From JAPORY01 sp965215385 (GTDB lineage: Bacteria > Pseudomonadota > Alphaproteobacteria > Rhodobacterales > Rhodobacteraceae): a DNA stretch of 64,000 nucleotides. Every line of letters begins with the position of its first letter. Positions within the stretch are counted from its first letter, which is position 1. The translations under genes were made by a program, and so were the position numbers. Below are positions 54,668-62,689 of this stretch, one piece after another. The stretch covers positions 2,666,001-2,730,000 of the forward strand of contig OZ244059.1 of NCBI GenBank assembly GCA_965215385.1, given 5' to 3'. The notes beneath the pieces are model-generated. The model searched no databases. It was not told the origin of the DNA and worked only from the letters and a program-made list of their open reading frames with translations.

Positions 54668-54697
54668 TCGTTTGACCTTCGTTTTTTTTCGTATAAT
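54668..54697 (+). promoter_or_regulatory. glpV promoter with phased GlpR half-sites
   Basis: Three direct half-sites, TCGTTT (54668-54673), TCGTTT (54679-54684) and TCGTAT (54689-54694), start 11 and 10 bases apart and so lie on one face of the helix. The last overlaps a perfect -10 box TATAAT (54692-54697). A TTGACC at 54672-54677 could be the -35, but with a short 14-base spacer. TTCG is the core of the E. coli GlpR half-site, so repression by promoter occlusion is inferred. Confidence 0.6.
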
Positions 54698-54747
54698 GAA
54701 GAAATAATAGCACGTTAGTGCAAAATGAAAATATTAGGAGAGAACGT

Positions 54748-56487
54748 ATGATAAAATCCTTTTTTTCGCTTGCTCTCATTTCATTCTTTGTGTGTCTGAA
54801 TGCCAGTTCGGTTAGAGCGGATATGGCGGCAGCGCAAAAATGGATTGACGAGGAGTTTCAACCCTCTGCCATTAGCCGTGACGAACAGATCGCGGAAATG
54901 TCTTGGTTTATTGAGGCCGCGGCACCCTACCGAGGCTTAGAAATTAACGTCTTGTCGGAAACGATACCAACGCATGTATACGAGTCGGAGGTCTTAACCA
55001 CAGCCTTCGAAGAGATTACCGGGATTAAGGTCAACCACCAGCTTCTCGGTGAAGGTGAAGTTGTGCAGGCCGTGCAGACGCAAATGCAAACGCAGCGAAA
55101 CCTTTATGATGGTTATGTCAATGACTCGGATCTTATTGGTACCCATGCTCGGCTGCAGTTGGCGTACAACCTGACCGACATGATGGCAGGGGAATGGGCG
55201 AATGTAACCAATCCGAGCATTGACCTCGATGATTTCATCGGCATTTCGTTCACGACGGGCCCTGACGGTAAGCTGTATCAACTTCCTGACCAGCAGTTTG
55301 CAAACCTGTACTGGTTTCGAAAAGACTGGTTTGATCGAGAGGATCTACAGGCACAATTCCGTGAGCGATATGGGTATGATCTTGGCGTTCCGGTCAACTG
55401 GTCGGCGTATGAGGACATTGCCGAGTTTTTCTCGTTACATGTTCAAGAGATCGACGGGGTTCGAATTTATGGTCACATGGATTACGGCAAGCGTGCGCCT
55501 GATCTCGGATGGCGAATGACAGACGCTTGGCTTTCGATGGCCGGTGCTGGTGATGTTGGCGAGCCAAACGGTATTCCGGTCGATGAATGGGGTATTCGAA
55601 TGGAGGCGGGATCGTGCAATCCTGCTGGGGCCAGTGTTAGCCGTGGTGGTGCTGCCAATGGGCCGGCGGCCGTATATGCGATCCGTAAGTGGGATGAATG
55701 GTTGCGAGAATATGCACCGCCCGGAGCCGCAAGTTATGACTTCTATCAGTCACTACCGGCGCTTAGCCAAGGGAATGTCGCGCAGCAAATTTTTTGGTAT
55801 ACGGCGTTCACGGCTGACATGGTAAAATCAATTGCGGATGGAAACAATACCGTTGACGCGGATGGAAATCCATTGTGGCGGATGGCACCTTCCCCGCATG
55901 GACCGTATTGGACTGAAGGACAAAAGGTCGGTTATCAAGATGCTGGTTCATGGACATTTTTGAAGTCGACTCCTTCGGACCGTGCAGCTGCCGCCTGGCT
56001 TTACGCACAGTTTGTAACTTCCAAGACTGTCGACACCCGCAAGTCACATGTTGGACTAACCTTTATTCGAAACTCAACGGTAAATGGACCCAGCTTTACT
56101 GAACGGGCAAGCAAACTTGGTGGATTGGTGGAATTTTATCGTTCTCCCGACCGCGTTGCTTGGTCGCCGACGGGTATCAATGTTCCCGATTATCCAAAAC
56201 TTGCGCAAATTTGGTGGCAACAAATTGGTGATGTCAACTCGGGTGCTTTTACCCCGCAGGAGGCTATGGATCGACTCGCCGCTGAAATGGATATCACGAT
56301 GGCGCGCATGCAGGCTGCGGATGAGGCTGGTAATGTTTACGGGGGCTGCGGACCGAGGCTCAACGAGGAACGCGATCCAGAATACTGGCTGAGCCGTCCC
56401 GGCGCTCCGAAAGCCAAACTTGCAAACGAAAAACCGCAAGGTGAAACTGTTCGCTACGAAGATATTGTTTCACGCTGGAATCAATAA
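54748..56487 (+). CDS. glpV: Glycerol ABC transporter substrate-binding protein
   Basis: Periplasmic glycerol-binding protein of the GlpVSTPQ importer known from Rhizobium. Seen: 579 residues from ATG 54748, with AGGAG and a 7-nt spacer. Signal peptide 1-24 with an SVRA-D cleavage site, then a large extracellular solute-binding fold (GLEINVLSETIPTHVYESEV, LYWFRKDWFDREDL, YGHMDYGKRAPDLGWRMTDA). It is longer than typical sugar-binding proteins, as is usual for GlpV. First gene of the operon; a stem-loop behind it may raise its mRNA level over the ATPase genes. Confidence 0.9.
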   Translation: MIKSFFSLALISFFVCLNASSVRADMAAAQKWIDEEFQPSAISRDEQIAEMSWFIEAAAPYRGLEINVLSETIPTHVYESEVLTTAFEEITGIKVNHQLLGEGEVVQAVQTQMQTQRNLYDGYVNDSDLIGTHARLQLAYNLTDMMAGEWANVTNPSIDLDDFIGISFTTGPDGKLYQLPDQQFANLYWFRKDWFDREDLQAQFRERYGYDLGVPVNWSAYEDIAEFFSLHVQEIDGVRIYGHMDYGKRAPDLGWRMTDAWLSMAGAGDVGEPNGIPVDEWGIRMEAGSCNPAGASVSRGGAANGPAAVYAIRKWDEWLREYAPPGAASYDFYQSLPALSQGNVAQQIFWYTAFTADMVKSIADGNNTVDADGNPLWRMAPSPHGPYWTEGQKVGYQDAGSWTFLKSTPSDRAAAAWLYAQFVTSKTVDTRKSHVGLTFIRNSTVNGPSFTERASKLGGLVEFYRSPDRVAWSPTGINVPDYPKLAQIWWQQIGDVNSGAFTPQEAMDRLAAEMDITMARMQAADEAGNVYGGCGPRLNEERDPEYWLSRPGAPKAKLANEKPQGETVRYEDIVSRWNQ

Positions 56488-56497
56488 GGTATTGTAA

Positions 56498-56526
56498 GGG
56501 GTAGGTTTGCAACGGCAACCTACCCC
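56498..56526 (+). other. Stem-loop between glpV and glpS
   Basis: Perfect 10-bp inverted repeat GGGGTAGGTT / AACCTACCCC with a 9-nt loop, 11 bases after the glpV stop and without a following T-run. Such hairpins after binding-protein genes usually protect the upstream message or cause partial termination, giving more binding protein than ATPase. Confidence 0.7.
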
Positions 56527-56578
56527 GCTATGATTCGCTGGCTTTCGAACGCCCTTTAATTAGATTTTGGGACGTGAC

Positions 56579-57658
56579 ATGTCTCTTGAACTCAAGAACG
56601 TCACGAAGCTTGTCGGTGTGGAGACCGATATCCATTCGACGTCCCTTAAGTTTGAGGCTGGCGACTTCAATACCCTACTCGGAGCGACGAACGCCGGCAA
56701 AAGTACTTTAATCAGATTGCTTGCTGGTCTTGAAAAGCCGACAAGTGGGCAGGTAATTTGTGCGGGTGAAGATGTCACGGGCGTAAGTCCGCAAAGGCGC
56801 AACATCTCGCTGGTCCACCAGTTTTTTATCAACTATCCCCATATGACGGTGTATGACAATATTGCTTCGCCGTTACGAGTTTCGAAACTGGCACGTGCCG
56901 AAATTGATCATCGTGTTCGAGATACCGCCGAACTGTTGCAACTCGACGGTTTGTTGGATCGGTATCCGGACGAATTATCTGGCGGCCAGCAGCAACGTAC
57001 TGCTTTGGCGCGGGCAATCGTCAAGCAATCAAAGGCCATTTTTTTAGATGAGCCACTCGCCAATCTTGACTATAAGTTGCGTGAAGAATTGCGTGAGCAA
57101 CTCCCGGCTATTCTTGAAAAGCGTGGCACTGTTATTGTCTACGCGACAACAGAGCCCACCGAAGCTCTGCTACTCGGAGGGTTCACGGCTTTGATGCACG
57201 AAGGTAAGGTAACGCAATTTGGCCGAACTTCAGAGTTGTATCATTCGCCAGCAAGTTTGACGGCAGCAAGGGTGTTTTCGGACCCGCCAATAAATTACGC
57301 GTATGTTACAAAACAGGGAAATTTTTTTCAACTTGATGACATATATTGGGCCGCCGATGGTTCGGCGAGCAGTCTTAGTGATGGACGATACATCGTCGCG
57401 ATACGGCCGCATCACATTGCCCCTTTTCGGACAAAACCTTCATGTGTCTGTTTGGAGGGACAAGTGCAAATTACCGAACTTAGCGGTTCTGAGAGTATCG
57501 CGCATTTCGCTGTTGGGAAGCGAATTTGGGTTAGTCTGGCACCGAGAACCCATCAATATCGCGTCGGTGAAAGGCACAACTTTTTCTTTGATCCAGAACA
57601 ATGTTTTTTCTTTAACTCAGCAAGTGGCGTAGCTGTCGAAGCATCTGATCATGGCTAG
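56579..57658 (+). CDS. glpS: Glycerol ABC transporter ATP-binding protein GlpS
   Basis: One of two ATPases of the importer. Seen: 359 residues from ATG 56579 (a TTG at 56567 is possible). Walker A is GATNAGKST (35-43), the signature LSGGQQQR is intact, and Walker B is AIFLDEPLANLD with its Glu. The switch-histidine position is lost: the usual V-T-H-D-Q-x-E-A reads YATTEPTEAL. The C-terminal third is a TOBE-like/MalK regulatory region (ARVFSDPPINYAYV, IRPHHIAPF). It overlaps glpT by eight bases. Confidence 0.88.
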   Translation: MSLELKNVTKLVGVETDIHSTSLKFEAGDFNTLLGATNAGKSTLIRLLAGLEKPTSGQVICAGEDVTGVSPQRRNISLVHQFFINYPHMTVYDNIASPLRVSKLARAEIDHRVRDTAELLQLDGLLDRYPDELSGGQQQRTALARAIVKQSKAIFLDEPLANLDYKLREELREQLPAILEKRGTVIVYATTEPTEALLLGGFTALMHEGKVTQFGRTSELYHSPASLTAARVFSDPPINYAYVTKQGNFFQLDDIYWAADGSASSLSDGRYIVAIRPHHIAPFRTKPSCVCLEGQVQITELSGSESIAHFAVGKRIWVSLAPRTHQYRVGERHNFFFDPEQCFFFNSASGVAVEASDHG

Positions 57659-58724
57659 AGTAGCACTCGAGAATCTTTCCCATAGTTACAGCATTAATCC
57701 CGCGAGTGTGGCAGACTACGCGCTCAAGAAAATCAATCTTTCGTGGAAAAATGGCGGTGCTTACGCACTTTTGGGCCCATCAGGTTGTGGGAAGTCAACA
57801 TTATTAAACATCATTTCGGGTCTGCTCATGCCAACGGAAGGGCGGGTCAAGTTCGATGATAAAGATGTAACAGCACTTCTTCCCGAGCAGCGAAATATCG
57901 CGCAGGTTTTTCAGTTTCCGGTAATTTACGACACGCTGACGGTTTATGATAATCTAGCGTTTCCCTTGCGTAATCGAAAAATTCCAGAGGAAGGCATCAA
58001 ACGGCGGGTGTCGGAAATCGCCAAAATGTTGGAGCTGGAAGACGATCTGTCAAAACGGAGTGCGTATTTACCCGTTGACAAAAAACAGAAAATTTCAATG
58101 GGGCGAGGGCTCGTTCGCGATGATGTAAACGTCATCATGTTTGACGAGCCCCTAACGGTAATTGATCCTGAGTTGAAATGGAAGCTGCGATCAAAACTCA
58201 AGGAACTCCATCAGGAAATCGCGGTGACAATGATTTATGTCACACACGACCAAACAGAAGCCCTCACTTTTGCTGATCAGGTTGTTGTGATGCAGGACGG
58301 TGAGATTATTCAGTCGGGAGAACCGGTAGATCTGTTTGAAAGACCGCTCCATACTTTTGTCGGTCACTTCATTGGGTCACCGGGGATGAACATCCTTCCC
58401 TGCCAAGTGAGAGATAATGTAGCGTTGTTCTGTGGGCATAGAATAGAACTGGAGGGGCCGATCATACGATCCGAGGGGCGTTGCGAAATCGGTATCCGGC
58501 CAGAACACATCCAACTGGGTTCAAACGGAATACCCGCTATTGTTGTGCGAGCCGCAGACTTAGGGCAACATACTATGGTCCAGACGTTGGTCAATGACAC
58601 CGGGGTGAATGTCTTAACCGACGACCGGCCATTGGCAGCGGGAACCGAGGTCAATCTATGTTTTGATCCCCGTAAGACGAGACTTTATTCAGACAGTCGC
58701 ATTGCGACTGCAGTTGCGCAATGA
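57651..58724 (+). CDS. glpT: Glycerol ABC transporter ATP-binding protein GlpT
   Basis: Second ATPase of the glycerol importer (not the E. coli GlpT antiporter). Seen: 357 residues; canonical Walker A GPSGCGKST (42-50); Walker B NVIMFDEPLTVID; and an intact switch histidine in YVTHDQTEAL. The ABC signature is degenerate: LSGGQ is replaced by PVDKKQKISMGRGLVR. This is the mirror image of GlpS, so the heterodimer should have one complete site (GlpT Walker/His with GlpS signature) and one defective. TOBE-like domain at the C-terminus (GIRPEHIQLG). The stop overlaps glpP (ATGA). Confidence 0.88.
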   Translation: MARVALENLSHSYSINPASVADYALKKINLSWKNGGAYALLGPSGCGKSTLLNIISGLLMPTEGRVKFDDKDVTALLPEQRNIAQVFQFPVIYDTLTVYDNLAFPLRNRKIPEEGIKRRVSEIAKMLELEDDLSKRSAYLPVDKKQKISMGRGLVRDDVNVIMFDEPLTVIDPELKWKLRSKLKELHQEIAVTMIYVTHDQTEALTFADQVVVMQDGEIIQSGEPVDLFERPLHTFVGHFIGSPGMNILPCQVRDNVALFCGHRIELEGPIIRSEGRCEIGIRPEHIQLGSNGIPAIVVRAADLGQHTMVQTLVNDTGVNVLTDDRPLAAGTEVNLCFDPRKTRLYSDSRIATAVAQ

Positions 58725-59581
58725 AACAGCATAGTCAGCGCGCTTGGCTGTTTGTGCTGCCGGTGGTCCTTTTGGTTGCGTTTAATGCGCTGATTCCCTT
58801 GATGACAGTAATCAACTACTCGGTACAGGAGACGTTTGGAAACAATCAGTTTTTCTGGGCGGGGCTGCGCTGGTTTGAGGAAATTCTCCAATCGGAGCGT
58901 TTTCATGCGGCCTTAGCGCGTCAGTTTTTGTTTACCTTTACCATTCTGATTATTGAAGTGCCTTTGGGGGTTATGATTGCACTGTCGATGCCACGCAAGG
59001 GACTTGGCGTATCCGTCTGCCTTGTACTCATGGCACTCCCCCTCTTAATCCCTTGGAATGTTGTCGGTGCGATGTGGAATATCTTCACGCTTCCCAAGAT
59101 CGGATTACTGGGATGGGTAATGAATAGTCTCCTGGGCATTTCGTACAATATGACCGTAAGTCCCGTTGCCGCTTGGATTACCGTAATCATAATGGATGTT
59201 TGGCATTGGACATCGTTAGTTGTGCTTCTTGCGTTTGCCGGACTGATTTCTATCCCTGACGCCTACTATCAAGCAGCGCGGATTGATGGTGCCTCAAAAT
59301 GGGCGGTATTCCGCTACATTCAACTACCAAAAATGAAACGAGTACTAACCATCGCCGTGCTACTGCGATTCATGGACAGCTTCAATATCTACACGGAACC
59401 TTTTGTTCTCACTGGCGGTGGGCCCGGTAATTCCACCACGCTGTTAAGCATTGATTTGGTGAAGGTTGCGCTTGGTCAATTTGATCTCGGACCGGCAGCT
59501 GCCATGAGTTTAATTTACTTTGTGATCACACTCGCGGTTTCGTGGATGTTCTACACTTTGATGACCAGGAATGAGCCATGA
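58721..59581 (+). CDS. glpP: Glycerol ABC transporter permease GlpP
   Basis: MalF-type inner-membrane permease. Seen: 286 residues, six hydrophobic segments, short basic N-terminus (MKQHSQRAWLFVLPVVLLV), and the EAA loop near YYQAARIDGASKWAVFRYIQ that docks onto the ATPases. It overlaps glpT and glpQ by four bases each, so subunit production is tightly coupled. Confidence 0.9.
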   Translation: MKQHSQRAWLFVLPVVLLVAFNALIPLMTVINYSVQETFGNNQFFWAGLRWFEEILQSERFHAALARQFLFTFTILIIEVPLGVMIALSMPRKGLGVSVCLVLMALPLLIPWNVVGAMWNIFTLPKIGLLGWVMNSLLGISYNMTVSPVAAWITVIIMDVWHWTSLVVLLAFAGLISIPDAYYQAARIDGASKWAVFRYIQLPKMKRVLTIAVLLRFMDSFNIYTEPFVLTGGGPGNSTTLLSIDLVKVALGQFDLGPAAAMSLIYFVITLAVSWMFYTLMTRNEP

Positions 59582-60375
59582 AGTTGCGCACTCTCATTCC
59601 GATAATCTATATTTTGTTTCTGCTGTTACCAATCTATTGGTTAGTGGCGATGAGTTTCAAAACTACGAATGAAATTTTAGGTGGGTTCAGTTTATTTCCC
59701 CAACGCTTCACATTCGAAAATTATCAAACGATCCTCACCGACCCGACGTGGTATTGGGGATATATTAACTCCATAATTTACGTTTCACTCAACACTGTAA
59801 TTTCCTTACTTGCGGCCTTGCCAGCTGCATACGCGTTTTCGCGATATCGTTTCTTGGGTGACAAGCACCTATTCTTTTGGTTATTGACCAATCGAATGGC
59901 ACCAGTGGCAGTTTTTGCGCTACCATTTTTTCAATTATATTCCGCTGTTGGGTTATTTGATACGCATCTTGCGGTGGCTCTAGCGCACTGCTTATTCAAT
60001 ATTCCACTTGCCGTTTGGATACTTGAGGGCTTTATGTCGGGCGTTCCGAAGGAGCTTGACGAGACTGCCTACGTTGATGGTTATTCCTTCCCTCGATTTT
60101 TTGTGACGATATTCTTTCCTGCGATTAAGTCCGGGATTGGCGTTGCAGCCTTCTTTTGTTTTATGTTTTCTTGGGTCGAACTCCTGCTGGCAAAAACGCT
60201 AACCGCCGTTGCGGCGAAGCCAATTGCTGCGACCATGACCCGAACAGCCTCTAGTGCCGGTTATGAACTCGGGTTATTGGCTGCAGCAGGTGTGCTCACA
60301 ATTGTACCGGGCGCGATCGTCATCTATTTCGTGCGCAATTACATTGCTAAAGGATTTGCTTTGGGTCGAGTGTAA
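59578..60375 (+). CDS. glpQ: Glycerol ABC transporter permease GlpQ
   Basis: MalG-type permease partner of GlpP (unrelated to the E. coli phosphodiesterase of this name). Seen: 265 residues, six hydrophobic segments, the N-terminal MSFKTTNEI pattern usual in this family, and an EAA loop around ELDETAYVDGYSFPRFFVTI. Start and stop overlap glpP by four bases and the DUF2160 gene by one. Confidence 0.9.
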   Translation: MKLRTLIPIIYILFLLLPIYWLVAMSFKTTNEILGGFSLFPQRFTFENYQTILTDPTWYWGYINSIIYVSLNTVISLLAALPAAYAFSRYRFLGDKHLFFWLLTNRMAPVAVFALPFFQLYSAVGLFDTHLAVALAHCLFNIPLAVWILEGFMSGVPKELDETAYVDGYSFPRFFVTIFFPAIKSGIGVAAFFCFMFSWVELLLAKTLTAVAAKPIAATMTRTASSAGYELGLLAAAGVLTIVPGAIVIYFVRNYIAKGFALGRV

Positions 60376-60779
60376 TGCACCGATTGGTTAGTTTCTTTAT
60401 TCTCCTTCCAGCCGCGCTCGAGGCGCAAGGTTGGGGGAGCGTCGGTCAACCGACCGAAGCGGTCTTCTCTTGGGGAAAATGGTGGACTGAACCAATTTTT
60501 GACGGCTTTTGGATGGCATGGACGCGAGCAACACTAGCCTTCTTTGTTTTTCTGTTTGCGTTCATTGCGGCCATGGCGGTAATTGAGATTCGTCGCCCCG
60601 GCGGCGATGAACGGGCTGGTATATTTGGACTCACAACCACCCGTGGCGATCGGTTGTTTATTGGTCTGTTAGGGTCAGCGTACATTTTCTTAGCTTGGTT
60701 TGCCATCTTTGGTACGACAATATTAATCGCGCTGCTGCTTGCGGTTGTTTGGGTTATATTTTGTTTTTGGAAGGTCTAA
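60375..60779 (+). CDS. DUF2160 small membrane protein of the glycerol operon
   Basis: 134 residues with three to four transmembrane segments. The stretch FWMAWTRATLAFFVFLFAFI and the conserved TTRGDRLFIGLLGSAYIFLA identify DUF2160, which is found again and again after glpQ in alphaproteobacterial glycerol operons. Its role is not established; a helper of transporter assembly or glycerol entry can be guessed from context only. Its ATG shares one base with the glpQ stop. 194 bases follow before glpK. Confidence 0.8.
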   Translation: MHRLVSFFILLPAALEAQGWGSVGQPTEAVFSWGKWWTEPIFDGFWMAWTRATLAFFVFLFAFIAAMAVIEIRRPGGDERAGIFGLTTTRGDRLFIGLLGSAYIFLAWFAIFGTTILIALLLAVVWVIFCFWKV

Positions 60780-60973
60780 ACTGCGGATCATTTATGACGA
60801 ATTGGGGTTTTGTTTTGGTACCGAGATTCGGTGAGAAGATCGGCATTTGCGCTTAAGTCAAGTTTTGGAAATGGGTAATTCGTGTTCCTTTGATCAAGGA
60901 TCGCAAGCGTCCGGTTCCACTCAAAGTCTATTTGGCTAGATTGACTGCAGTGCTACCGCCAGAAGAGTAGATT

Positions 60974-62464
60974 ATGGCAAATTTTTTGGCTATCGACCAG
61001 GGCACCACGTCAAGTCGCGCAATCGTATTTGATGAGACATTTAAGCCGATTGCAATTGGTCAGCGGGAGTTTGTGCAGCATTACCCAAAGAGTGGCTGGG
61101 TTGAACACGATCCAGAGGATATTTGGGATTCAGTTCTTGACTGCGTTCAGGTCGCGTTGGAGCAAGTCAAAGAACCTCCCGTTGCGATTGGGATTACCAA
61201 TCAGCGTGAAACCGTCTTTGTTTGGAATAAGTCGACAGGAGAATCGATTTATCGGGCAATTGTGTGGCAAGACCGTCGTAGTGCCGCGCATTGCAACGAA
61301 CTGAAGCAACAAGGATATGAGCGGGAAATTTCAGAACGAACCGGATTACTTCTTGATCCCTATTTCTCAGCCTCAAAAATTGCATGGATTCTTAAGAATA
61401 TTTCTGGGGCAAGTGATGCTGCAAGGCGGGGAGAATTACTTTTTGGAACCGCTGACAGCTATTTGATCTGGCGGCTAACGAATGGTCGTCGTCATGTGAC
61501 GGATCTGACAAATGCGTCAAGGACGATGCTTGTGAATTTGCAGACGGGAACATGGGATGAGCAATTGCTGGATTTATTTGGAATACCGGCGGTTATGTTG
61601 CCCGAAATTCTGGAATGCGCTGACGCGTTTGGGAATATCGACAAGCGTTTTTTTGGACGTTCCCTTCCAATCTTTGGGGTCGCTGGCGATCAGCAGGCGG
61701 CGGCGATTGGACAGGCTTGCTTTTTGGAGGGAATGGTGAAAGCCACCTATGGCACCGGTTGTTTCGCCTTGATGAATACCGGGGAGGAGCGTTGTCAGTC
61801 AAATAATCGGCTCTTGACAACGGTTGCGTATAAGATTGGCGGGAAGATCTCCTATGCCATTGAGGGCTCAATTTTTGTCGCTGGTGCCGTTGTGCAATGG
61901 TTGCGAGACGGTTTGAAGTTTATTCAAACAGCGTCGGAAGCGGAGCAATTAGCAAACGAGGCTGATAAAGAGCAGTGCCTCTATATCGTACCGGCATTCA
62001 CAGGGTTGGGGGCACCGTATTGGGATTCGAACTGTCGTGGTGCCATCTTTGGTCTTTCGAGAAATAGTGGTCCGCGGGAATTCGCAAAGGCCGCGTTACA
62101 AAGTGTTGCGTATCAAACTCGTGATTTACTCCAAGCGATGCAAAAAGATTTTGATCCGAGTCGCGAAATGATTCTTCGTGTTGATGGCGGTATGGCTGCG
62201 AGTGACTGGACCATGCAGAATCTTGCGAACCAACTCAACCTTTCGGTGGACAGGCCGAAGGTGCTAGAAACGACGGCTTTGGGTGCAGCTTATCTCGCTG
62301 GGCTGAGGGCAGGAGTCAACCCAGTTCCCTCGGAGTTTGCAGAGAGTTGGCGGTTAGAAAGGAAATTTATCCCCAACGGTATCAGGGAGGACGAAGATGC
62401 ACTTTATGCTGGATGGAAGGACGCCGTCGATCGTACCTTGACCAGCAAACGGCGTACTCAATGA
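60974..62464 (+). CDS. glpK: Glycerol kinase
   Basis: Phosphorylates incoming glycerol to glycerol-3-phosphate, trapping it. Seen: 496 residues of the FGGY kinase family; DQGTTSSRAIVFD (8-20) phosphate loop; GWVEHDPEDIW; GITNQRETVFVWNK and AIVWQDRRSA (substrate side); VAGDQQAAAIGQACF; TYGTGCFALMNTG; and the FGGY-like VDGGMAASDW. ATG 60974 is the start. It is the last gene of the operon; its product is the substrate of GlpD across the divergent promoter. Confidence 0.96.
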   Translation: MANFLAIDQGTTSSRAIVFDETFKPIAIGQREFVQHYPKSGWVEHDPEDIWDSVLDCVQVALEQVKEPPVAIGITNQRETVFVWNKSTGESIYRAIVWQDRRSAAHCNELKQQGYEREISERTGLLLDPYFSASKIAWILKNISGASDAARRGELLFGTADSYLIWRLTNGRRHVTDLTNASRTMLVNLQTGTWDEQLLDLFGIPAVMLPEILECADAFGNIDKRFFGRSLPIFGVAGDQQAAAIGQACFLEGMVKATYGTGCFALMNTGEERCQSNNRLLTTVAYKIGGKISYAIEGSIFVAGAVVQWLRDGLKFIQTASEAEQLANEADKEQCLYIVPAFTGLGAPYWDSNCRGAIFGLSRNSGPREFAKAALQSVAYQTRDLLQAMQKDFDPSREMILRVDGGMAASDWTMQNLANQLNLSVDRPKVLETTALGAAYLAGLRAGVNPVPSEFAESWRLERKFIPNGIREDEDALYAGWKDAVDRTLTSKRRTQ

Positions 62465-62499
62465 ACACGATCGTATGCTCGGCAAGACTGATCGTGTTC
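62463..62499 (+). other. Stem-loop at the glpK stop
   Basis: Perfect 10-bp inverted repeat GAACACGATC (62463-62472) / GATCGTGTTC (62490-62499) with a 17-nt loop, beginning at the glpK stop. No T-run follows, so it may stabilise the 3' end or assist factor-dependent termination. Confidence 0.45.
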
Positions 62500-62689
62500 C
62501 CAAGACCGAACTGGCGCAAGCCCCACTCGCCACGGTGGCCTTCCCATGAGACTACCCCATTGAATTGATTGTTGGATGCGCAAATCGATTTCTGCAGACG
62601 CAGCCGTTCTAAGGCACGAAGTTTGTTTGCAGTTATCCGCCCTATCTTCGTCAGACACGGTGGCCTGGTAAGCAATTATATCGGCACGA

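Noticed and set aside
57651..58724. GlpT as glycerol-3-phosphate/phosphate antiporter, and 59578-60375 as GlpQ phosphodiesterase
   Set aside because: The sequences are an ABC ATPase and a MalG-type permease; the names refer to the Rhizobium glycerol importer.
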